Below are positions 1-5,710 of a DNA stretch of 5,710 nt, one piece after another. The position numbers and the translations under genes were made by a program. The stretch spans positions 1 through 5,710 of the forward strand of contig JAEWZA010000033.1 of assembly GCA_023395575.1 (NCBI GenBank). The letters run 5' to 3'. The notes beneath the pieces are model-generated. The model was not told the DNA's origin and did not search any database. It was given only the letters and a program-made list of their open reading frames with translations. Origin of the DNA: Bacillota bacterium. GTDB lineage: Bacteria; Bacillota; Clostridia; Acetivibrionales; DSM-1351. Positions within the stretch are counted from its first letter, which is position 1; every line of letters begins with the position of its first letter.

Positions 1-1122
1 GATTTGGACACGATATATTTCATAAATGAATTAATAAACGAGTGTAAGAATAAAGGTTTTATTTCTTATGCGCAAGTTGGGTTTGGACATGAAATTGATA
101 GAGTTTATCTTATTGATGAAAAAATAGAGGAAGTTGAGAACTATTTAAGTAAGAACTATGGATATCAATCAAAATGTGAAAAAATGCGATATATACGAAA
201 TATTATCGATAAGTATAGTGGAATAACACCAATAGCAACAGAAGAATGTGAAAAGCTTCAGATTGAATTGAACAAGAACAGAATTCCTCGTAATTTTGAA
301 CTGCAAGAGGATATATTGAAAGCACTCATATTTATTGAAGGAAATGAAACAGATGTATATTTGCGAGAAGCATCTATGTTTATTTATGGATCATCAAAAT
401 ATTTTGAAGAAAATACATTGGATATAGTATGCAAAATATTGAGGCACTATAAAAATAAGCCTTGTGGCGATAATGAAATTTTAGATGAGATCTTACAATA
501 TTTTCATATTGAAAGAGAAGAGCAAAAGATATGCATTAAAGGGGATTGTACTATATATTTTGCAGGAAATGTATTTGAGTTAAAGTGTCTAAAAAATGGA
601 ATTGAATTTAGTACGGGCGAAATAGAAAGTATTACCAAAATTGTGGTTCATTCAGAAGAATTTGTTACTGTAGAAAATAAAACCTCATTTAATCGTTATT
701 CGGCGGAGAATGCAGTGGTTTTTTATCTTGGCGGGTATATAACAAGATATCAAAGAAATTTTCTGTATTTGATTTATCAAAATAATAAAAAGAAGCAGTA
801 TTATCATTTTGGTGATATAGATGCTGGAGGCTTTTACATTCATGAACATTTATGCCGAATGACAGGGATTCTATTTCAGCTGAAATATATGTCTATTAAG
901 CAGCTAGAAGATAAAAGATACCAGAGTTGTTTACAAAAGCTGACTTACAATGATATTAAAAGGCTAAAATCATTAAGTGAAAAGGATGATTATAAAGAGG
1001 TCGTAACATATATGCTACGACATAAGATTAAATTGGAACAAGAAATCATAAGTTATTACATGAGTGTTCCGAAAGAATTATACTATAAGCAGACAGATGA
1101 TAAAGTTTATGTATATTTATAG
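1..1122 (+). CDS. jetD: JetD-like Toprim nuclease subunit (DUF3322/DUF2220), 5' end probably cut by window edge
   Basis: JetD is the nuclease subunit of Wadjet anti-plasmid systems: it cleaves circular DNA that the SMC-like JetABC complex has loop-extruded. Numbering from the TTG at 4-6 gives 372 residues. The N-terminal part (about 1-140) ends in a DUF3322-type segment, LREASMFIYGSSKYFE (120-135), resembling the JetD pattern R-E-x-S-x-x-x-x-G-D-S-K-x-x-E, with Ser in place of the usual Asp in GDSK. The C-terminal Toprim/DUF2220 part carries VTVENKTSF (221-229, candidate catalytic Glu224), FYLGGY (240-245) and the metal-binding GDIDAGGF (270-277, Asp271 and Asp273), then LEQEI (344-348) near the end. 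These are family motifs recognised by eye. Codon GAT at 1-3 is in frame without a stop, and no ribosome site is visible, so the true start may lie upstream; TTG at 4 is only possible. Whether jetABC precede it cannot be seen. A stand-alone DUF2220 protein is the main alternative. Confidence 0.8.
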   Translation, partial: DLDTIYFINELINECKNKGFISYAQVGFGHEIDRVYLIDEKIEEVENYLSKNYGYQSKCEKMRYIRNIIDKYSGITPIATEECEKLQIELNKNRIPRNFELQEDILKALIFIEGNETDVYLREASMFIYGSSKYFEENTLDIVCKILRHYKNKPCGDNEILDEILQYFHIEREEQKICIKGDCTIYFAGNVFELKCLKNGIEFSTGEIESITKIVVHSEEFVTVENKTSFNRYSAENAVVFYLGGYITRYQRNFLYLIYQNNKKKQYYHFGDIDAGGFYIHEHLCRMTGILFQLKYMSIKQLEDKRYQSCLQKLTYNDIKRLKSLSEKDDYKEVVTYMLRHKIKLEQEIISYYMSVPKELYYKQTDDKVYVYL

Positions 1123-1183
1123 AAATACCTTATTCAAGTTGAATTTATTATACAAAAAAGTTTAATGAAGAAATGGAAGCATT

Positions 1184-1189
1184 GGGAGG
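1184..1189 (+). promoter_or_regulatory. Ribosome binding site deciding the start of the 1198-2853 gene
   Basis: GGGAGG lies 8 bases before ATG 1198-1200. The in-frame upstream ATG at 1165 has only an A-rich stretch before it and no purine-rich Shine-Dalgarno match. Translation should therefore begin at 1198, which removes 11 residues from the longest possible reading frame. Confidence 0.8.
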
Positions 1190-1197
1190 TAAGAAAT

Positions 1198-2853
1198 ATG
1201 CTTACTGTTGAGCAGTATATTTCGCAGATGAAGAAAAAGGACAAACTAGATGAATTCAATTTTCAAAATCATGCTGAAAACATGACAACAATAATAAAGT
1301 ATGTCATGGATTATTTTAATACCTATCTTAATCCTGAAGCTTATGACTATGAAAATATAAAGGTTGAACAAACTCTTTTGAAAATAGATCAAGAGATTGG
1401 TAACTCATATCCCAAAAGCAAAGATTTTATATTTCGATATTATAAAGGATACAAAAGCCGCATAGACAAAACATTGAAAAATTACATATCTGATTTAAAA
1501 TATTATAATTTATTTTACTGTAAAGAAGACTACGAAAATGCAGTTGATGCATTTTGTAATAGCTCAAAAGTAAAAGGAACGGGTGTTGAAAATTATAAAG
1601 AGGACTTAGTAGTATTAGCACAAGAGATTAAAGATAATGAAAATGACAAGCCATCCTTCTCAAACTACAGGTATCTTGATGATTCGTTAATAGGCTGGAT
1701 TAAGAGTACATACAGAGAATATAAAGTAAATATACTACAATTTACAGAAAATTATATATGGAAATATAATGAGCGATATATTGAAAGAAAGTATGCAAGG
1801 GAATCTGATACTCATTACCATATTAACCGATATAATCACAGATATAACAATAATCCCTTTTCAATCGAGGAAGTGTACCGGGAGAATTGCCACCGTCCCT
1901 TTATAGAAGGGAAAAAAGGTGAGCTTGAAATGATCATGATGCATGATTGGATTTTTGATCATGTAGAAGATCCAGATTACTGGTCTGAGTATGTTAATCT
2001 TTGTATTTCAACTCAGAGAGTCAAAATTATAAAAAAAATTAATGTTCTGATTCCAGTAAAAGTTAAAGATATTGCATACCCTCCAGATGTTCAGTGCAGT
2101 AGATCCTTTATTGAAACCTACAATGGTTTTATTAGTAACGATCCAGGAAAATCATATATTCTTAGACTATCATATAATAAGGAAAATGATGTTATCTGGA
2201 AAGATGAGAAAGAACTAAAATGCGTTATCACTAATTTGCATGAAGCTTTTTCAAAATTTTGTCCTCCAGATGTAATAGAGATATTTCCACCAATACAATC
2301 AAATAATTATAGCCAAGAAGATTTTTTTCAAAAGTATAACGTATTAGAAAAAGCTATGAAAAAATATTCTGATTTGAAAATGGTTATGATTAACGGTCCT
2401 GAGAGGTACTATTCAAAACCTAAATATTTGATGCAGACAGTTGAGGACATATTAAATATAAGAAAAACCATAAAAGAGAGAAAATATCATATGAAACTTT
2501 CAATTGATATATCTTCCCTTTTTAAAAAGAAATGCTATGGAAATGAACTTGAAGAGAAATTGGACAAGTTAAGTGAAATAAGAAATAGTATATTAGGAAT
2601 TCACTTATCAAATATTCATGACGTTTATAGTATTTTCAGAGAAATACGAAAAGAAGATGATGTCTATTTAAATACGCATGGCTACCATCAGTTTTCAGAT
2701 TTTCTTGGTGGTATTTCTGCACTTTTCAATGATAATTTGCAACGTTACTTTGTTCCGGAAAGCGTAGTAGATAGTGAAGACCTTGAGGAGCTCATAGATG
2801 TTCTATTAAGAGGAGGATTTTCATTCTGCACAGAGGAGCAAAAATATGTATAA
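1198..2853 (+). CDS. Uncharacterised 551-aa protein with a C-terminal TIM-barrel-like domain
   Basis: Function unknown. Starting at ATG 1198 (M-L-T-V-E-Q-Y), the first ~250 residues are predicted helical and rich in Tyr, Lys, Asn and Asp. They include a segment beginning DKLDEFNFQNHAEN (15-28) that I associate from memory with a recurrent family in Clostridia (unverified). Residues ~280-540 look like a sugar-phosphate-isomerase/AP-endonuclease-2-type TIM barrel: alternating strands and helices with VIEIFPP (359-365), LKMVMING (393-400), LSIDISSLF (434-442), GIHLSN (467-472), NTHGYHQF (492-499) and RYFVPESV (516-523) before a final helix. His, Asp and Glu at strand ends are candidate metal ligands, but an active site cannot be assigned by eye. 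No signal peptide or membrane segment is seen, so it is probably cytoplasmic. It overlaps the next gene by 8 bases (ATGTATAA), implying coupled translation. The fold call is moderate-to-weak; the gene call is strong. Confidence 0.85.
   Translation: MLTVEQYISQMKKKDKLDEFNFQNHAENMTTIIKYVMDYFNTYLNPEAYDYENIKVEQTLLKIDQEIGNSYPKSKDFIFRYYKGYKSRIDKTLKNYISDLKYYNLFYCKEDYENAVDAFCNSSKVKGTGVENYKEDLVVLAQEIKDNENDKPSFSNYRYLDDSLIGWIKSTYREYKVNILQFTENYIWKYNERYIERKYARESDTHYHINRYNHRYNNNPFSIEEVYRENCHRPFIEGKKGELEMIMMHDWIFDHVEDPDYWSEYVNLCISTQRVKIIKKINVLIPVKVKDIAYPPDVQCSRSFIETYNGFISNDPGKSYILRLSYNKENDVIWKDEKELKCVITNLHEAFSKFCPPDVIEIFPPIQSNNYSQEDFFQKYNVLEKAMKKYSDLKMVMINGPERYYSKPKYLMQTVEDILNIRKTIKERKYHMKLSIDISSLFKKKCYGNELEEKLDKLSEIRNSILGIHLSNIHDVYSIFREIRKEDDVYLNTHGYHQFSDFLGGISALFNDNLQRYFVPESVVDSEDLEELIDVLLRGGFSFCTEEQKYV
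2832..2838 (+). promoter_or_regulatory. Ribosome binding site inside the end of the upstream gene
   Basis: AGAGGAG lies 7 bases before ATG 2846-2848 and entirely within the last codons of the preceding gene. It supports the start of the 434-residue protein, and its position suggests the two proteins are made from one message with coupled translation. Confidence 0.8.
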
Positions 2854-4150
2854 TGAAGATGATTTTCTTAAGGAAAGAAAAAAGCTTTTTAATGAGGTAT
2901 GGAATGAGCCAATGACAACAGTCGCAAAGCGTTATGACTTATCTGATAATGGATTGCGCAAAAGATGCATTAAGCTTGAGATACCCCTGCCACCTGTAGG
3001 GCATTGGGCCAAACTTCAGGCAGGTAAGGAATCGGTTTCAAAGCCCAAGTTACCACCTATGAAAATAATAAATCAAACAATTTATGATGAGGATAAAAAG
3101 CATGTTATAGAACTTGAAGATATCTCTGAAAAAACAGACAATGAACTTGAGAGTGCAGATGGGATGGGACTTCTAACTACTGAATCAAAAGAAAAGTTTA
3201 TACAATGGTGCAAAAATATACAGGTTCCGAAGAAAATAGATAACTATAGCCAATTAATAAATGAATATCAAAATGAAATTGAATATAGAAAAGCAAGAGA
3301 CGAAGAGCATATGTTTCATGAGAATTTTAGATATACTGATTTCTATTGGACGACCCATTATAAAACCCCATATCGTGAAAACGTAGCTATTCTGCCAATA
3401 ACAGTCTCGGAGAAACAAAACGGTCGAGCATTGAGAATAATGGACACATTAATTAGTTTGGTCAGTGAATTAGGCGGAAAGGTAGTTGTTAATCGTAGTA
3501 ATAAGGATAATGCTACATTCATGGTTTTTAATCATAACTTTTCTTTCGATATGAATGAAATCATGATAAAGCGTAGAGATAAACTGCTGAAATCTAATGA
3601 AGGCATTTCATATACAGAGTTCAAGCCAATGTATGAAAAGCTGCATAGTGGGTTGCTAAAAATTGATTTTACTGAGTTCTCTGACAACCGGACTAGAGAA
3701 AAATCCTCTCAAAGTTTGCATTTTCAAGATTCTTTAGAGGAGCCTCTTGAAAAACAATTGGGTGAAGTATTTATATCTTTGTTTAAAATTGCAAATGAAG
3801 CTGCAATTGCTAGATATATTGCAGAACGAGAATACAAAAAAAGAATAAAGGAAGAACAGCGGCTGCGTGAGATTGAAGCGGAGAACTTAAGGGAAAAACA
3901 GAGAATAGAAGCGAGAAATCAACGGCGAGTTAAATTTAATCAGAATATAGACCGCCATATTGAAGAGTGGTTTAGGTATCAGAATATCAAGAAATATATA
4001 AATGACTTAAATGAACTTTTGCCAACAATAACTGATTTAGATGAAAAGGAAATACTAGCTGATTATCTTCTGTTATTGCGAGATAAAGCGGAGAAAGCTA
4101 ATCCGATTAATAATATTATTTCAGAGATAAAATCATTAAAAGATGACTGA
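2846..4150 (+). CDS. Hypothetical protein with N-terminal HTH-like segment and C-terminal coiled coil
   Basis: A 434-residue protein of unknown function. Its N-terminus fits a pattern I recognise in many uncharacterised bacterial proteins: L-x-x-x-V-W-x-x-P-M (LFNEVWNEPM, 14-23), then VAKRYDLSDNGLRKRC (26-41), a helix-turn-helix-like stretch, then IPLPPVGHWAKLQAGK (46-61), matching the family's I-P-x-P-x-x-G-Y/H-W-A-K. This suggests DNA binding but is not proof. The middle (about 175-300) has mixed strand and helix character, with ALRIMDTLISLVSELGGKVVV (195-215) as a conserved-looking helix-strand unit. Residues ~318-375 form a long Glu/Arg/Lys-rich helix, probably a coiled coil, followed by EEWFRYQNIKKYI (373-385). 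No catalytic motif, signal peptide or membrane segment is visible. It overlaps the upstream gene by 8 bases, so it may be a partner or regulator of the TIM-barrel-like protein. A transcriptional regulator or a structural DNA-binding subunit are both possible. Confidence 0.88.
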   Translation: MYNEDDFLKERKKLFNEVWNEPMTTVAKRYDLSDNGLRKRCIKLEIPLPPVGHWAKLQAGKESVSKPKLPPMKIINQTIYDEDKKHVIELEDISEKTDNELESADGMGLLTTESKEKFIQWCKNIQVPKKIDNYSQLINEYQNEIEYRKARDEEHMFHENFRYTDFYWTTHYKTPYRENVAILPITVSEKQNGRALRIMDTLISLVSELGGKVVVNRSNKDNATFMVFNHNFSFDMNEIMIKRRDKLLKSNEGISYTEFKPMYEKLHSGLLKIDFTEFSDNRTREKSSQSLHFQDSLEEPLEKQLGEVFISLFKIANEAAIARYIAEREYKKRIKEEQRLREIEAENLREKQRIEARNQRRVKFNQNIDRHIEEWFRYQNIKKYINDLNELLPTITDLDEKEILADYLLLLRDKAEKANPINNIISEIKSLKDD

Positions 4151-4412
4151 GTGTTTATTGAATACTAAGGTAGTGATGTATAAATTATCCGAATTAAGAT
4201 CTAAATAGGTAACTATGCAATTAGAAAAGTGGGCTGTATTGGTTGCCATATAAGTAAAAATTGCATCTGTATATGATGAAAGTATTACTCAAGATGCTTT
4301 TACGTATGAGTAGTCTAGAAATTTTGGGAGATAGCGCTACTATAGTTGATAAAACTGCAATGAATATTTAAGGTAAATAGAAAATAAGTTGCATTATGAC
4401 AAAGGAGAAAAT
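4151..4412 (+). other. Non-coding gap before the methylase-ATPase gene
   Basis: These 262 bases contain no credible gene on either strand. No stem-loop followed by a T run was found after the stop at 4148-4150, so there is no recognisable intrinsic terminator. The gap is long enough for a promoter for the next gene. The best pair I could find, TTGCAT (4261-4266) and TATTAC (4283-4288) with 16-base spacing, matches consensus only 3/6 and 4/6, so it is not called. An 8-base palindrome TAGCGCTA lies at 4332-4339; its significance is unknown. Confidence 0.6.
4401..4407 (+). promoter_or_regulatory. Ribosome binding site of the methylase-ATPase gene
   Basis: AAAGGAG lies 5 bases before ATG 4413-4415, the first Met of a frame that immediately gives the methyltransferase motif I region. 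This fixes the start with good confidence. Confidence 0.85.
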
Positions 4413-5710
4413 ATGGATAGAAAATTACAAGTTATTGATCTGGCCTGCGGAATTGGAGGAAGGTCAAAAGCATTTATAGAAGCAGGATTTGAGGTTGTTT
4501 GTGCTATTGATAATGATCGAGAATGTGCAAATGTATATAACAATATTATAGAAAATATTAATTTTATATTTTCAGACCTAAAAGATATTTCTCCTAAAGA
4601 ATTGCCTAATTCAGATATTATAACAGGAAAAATTAGTGCCCAAAGTATTAATATTGCCGGAAATAAATATATTGAACGAAATAATATTAATAATAACATA
4701 TATAATATTATTCATAAAAAATTACCTAAAATGTTTCTTTTGGAAGCACCACCAATAATTCTTATTAAAAACAAAGGTGATGAACTAAGGCGCATTTTGC
4801 AAAGCTATGAAGAAATAGGATACAAGATTGTATATAATGTTTTTAAAGAGAGTGATTACTCAGGGTATCCAGTAATAGGAAAGCAATTATATATTGTGGG
4901 TATTAGAAAAGATATTGAATTTGAAGAGTTTTATTTTCCTGATCCTAAATATTCAAATTATAATTATGATTTGTATAAAGAAATGGATACTAATGTTGAT
5001 GAATGGTATAGAAGAATTCATAAAATTGAAGATATCAGGTATGAAGTAGGTAAATATTATTTGCGTGATAGAGAAAATTTTTCTCAGACCAATTTAATTC
5101 ACATGGGCTTATATAGAGAAATGTTTTTAGTAGATTCTATTGGACTTAGAAGATTTACACATAATGAACTAGCGGTGTTGAAAGGGCTAAATAATTATGA
5201 CTTCAATAGCTGCAGCAATAAGCAAAGAATGTATATGAAGATTAGTTATGCATCTAACTTTTTTATAGTACAGTCAATTGCAGAATCTATTAATAAATAT
5301 TTTGAACATAAAGATTCACTTTATAATGAGTATGCGACAAAAGAATTAATAAAAAAGATAAAACCTAAAAAAGGAAAGTTATCTAAAGTAAATACTAAAG
5401 ACATTTTGATACCTAAGCATAGGATTGTAAATATTCATATCGATAATTTAAAAGGAATTAAAAATCTGGATGTTCCTATAAATAAAAGTTTAACTGCTAT
5501 TATGGGAGCTAATGGGTGCGGAAAATCTACAATATTACATGCTTTGGCATGTGTGTATTCTCCGTATAAGAATGGTGATAACTATAAATTTAGCTTTTTC
5601 TTTACTCCTAATCCCGATTCAACATGGAAAGATAGCAAGTTATCAATTACCTATTTTGATGAAAATGCTCAAAAAGAAGTTACCCGCGAATACAAAAAAG
5701 ATATTGATAG
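4413..5710 (+). CDS. Catalytically degenerate cytosine-5 DNA methyltransferase fused to an SMC/RecF-like AAA ATPase, 3' end beyond window
   Basis: I translated this frame by hand: 432 codons without a stop, continuing past the right edge. Residues 1-~300 follow the C5-methyltransferase plan of M.HhaI. Motif I is DLACGIGG (9-16), with acidic residues IDND (32-35) for SAM binding. DIITGKISAQSINIAG (68-83) aligns without gaps to the motif IV loop, but the catalytic Cys of PCQ is Ala76 and its Pro is Ser75. Motif V is replaced by Asn-rich sequence (88-98). Motif VI ENV is EAP (111-113). Motif VIII PQxRxR is lost (153-158), although YIVGIR (160-165) remains. Motif IX is LRRFTHNE (245-252). Motif X GNSV is SYAS (278-281). 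The motif VIII-IX gap, where target recognition normally sits, is short (~80 residues). After a Lys-rich linker (~300-335) comes RIVNIHIDNLKGIKNL (337-352) and Walker A GANGCGKST (365-373), typical of SMC/RecF/OLD-class ATPases. Walker B and any nuclease domain would lie outside the window. I infer a DNA- or SAM-sensing ATPase without methylation activity, plausibly defensive. Confidence 0.85.
   Translation, partial: MDRKLQVIDLACGIGGRSKAFIEAGFEVVCAIDNDRECANVYNNIIENINFIFSDLKDISPKELPNSDIITGKISAQSINIAGNKYIERNNINNNIYNIIHKKLPKMFLLEAPPIILIKNKGDELRRILQSYEEIGYKIVYNVFKESDYSGYPVIGKQLYIVGIRKDIEFEEFYFPDPKYSNYNYDLYKEMDTNVDEWYRRIHKIEDIRYEVGKYYLRDRENFSQTNLIHMGLYREMFLVDSIGLRRFTHNELAVLKGLNNYDFNSCSNKQRMYMKISYASNFFIVQSIAESINKYFEHKDSLYNEYATKELIKKIKPKKGKLSKVNTKDILIPKHRIVNIHIDNLKGIKNLDVPINKSLTAIMGANGCGKSTILHALACVYSPYKNGDNYKFSFFFTPNPDSTWKDSKLSITYFDENAQKEVTREYKKDID

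Noticed and set aside
1132..1144. Palindrome ATTCAA-G-TTGAAT between the first two genes.
   Set aside because: A 6-base arm with a 1-base centre cannot form a terminator hairpin, has no T run, and short AT-rich palindromes are common by chance. There is no second copy to suggest an operator.
1146..1151. TATTAT, a possible -10 box ahead of the barrel gene.
   Set aside because: No -35-like hexamer lies at 16-18 bases upstream, so it does not support a promoter call in this AT-rich sequence.
1427..1621. Antisense 64-codon open frame on the - strand.
   Set aside because: It is wholly inside the 1198-2853 gene, has no ribosome site and no recognisable family.
4176..4376. A possible decayed small gene: ATG 4176 after AAGG reads MYKLSELRSK, stop, then peptide-like runs (LEKWAVLVAI; YDESITQDAFTYE) in the same frame, with stops at 4206, 4251, 4311, 4332 and 4347.
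   Set aside because: Stops every ~6-19 codons are about what AT-rich non-coding DNA gives by chance, and I recognise no family. A translated search of the gap would be decisive; a homologue matching across the stops would revive it.
4394..4699. Antisense 101-codon open frame on the - strand, hydrophobic.
   Set aside because: It lies opposite the start of the methylase-ATPase gene, whose + strand frame has clear family motifs and a strong ribosome site. The antisense frame is a by-product.

Overview
The window is AT-rich and all genes lie on the + strand. Strong Shine-Dalgarno sites (GGGAGG, AGAGGAG, AAAGGAG), Lys/Asn/Ile-rich proteins and heavy use of A/T-ending codons suggest a low-GC Firmicute, probably a gut- or rumen-type Clostridium/Lachnospiraceae relative. 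This assignment is inference from composition only. There are no rRNA or tRNA genes, no CRISPR array and no transposase. The content looks like an accessory or defence-type island.

Layout: (1) 1-1122 holds the nearly complete 3' part of a JetD-like (DUF3322/DUF2220) gene with a Toprim-type nuclease domain. It is the kind of subunit that ends Wadjet (JetABCD) anti-plasmid operons, but its reading frame runs off the left edge, so the presence of jetABC is unknown. (2) 1198-2853 encodes a 551-residue uncharacterised protein with a helical, aromatic-rich N-terminal half and a C-terminal part resembling xylose-isomerase/AP-endonuclease-2-type TIM barrels. (3) 2846-4150 overlaps it by 8 bases and encodes a 434-residue protein with an N-terminal helix-turn-helix-like segment and a long charged coiled coil. 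It belongs to a recurrent family of unknown function. (4) 4151-4412 is a 262-base non-coding gap. (5) 4413 to the right edge (432 codons visible, incomplete) encodes a degenerate cytosine-5 DNA methyltransferase fused to an SMC/RecF-like AAA ATPase.

The last gene is the most notable. Its first ~300 residues align motif by motif with M.HhaI-type enzymes, and the SAM-site motif I is nearly intact. However, the catalytic Cys is Ala, and motifs V, VI, VIII and X have lost key residues. Downstream, a perfect Walker A (GANGCGKST) starts an ATPase domain. This looks like a methylase fold reused as a DNA or cofactor sensor for an ATPase rather than a modification enzyme.

Genes 2 and 3 are probably translated as a coupled pair. 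Gene 1 is separated from gene 2 by 75 bases and may share its transcript. Gene 4 probably has its own promoter in the 262-base gap. A shared function among these genes is speculation based on proximity.
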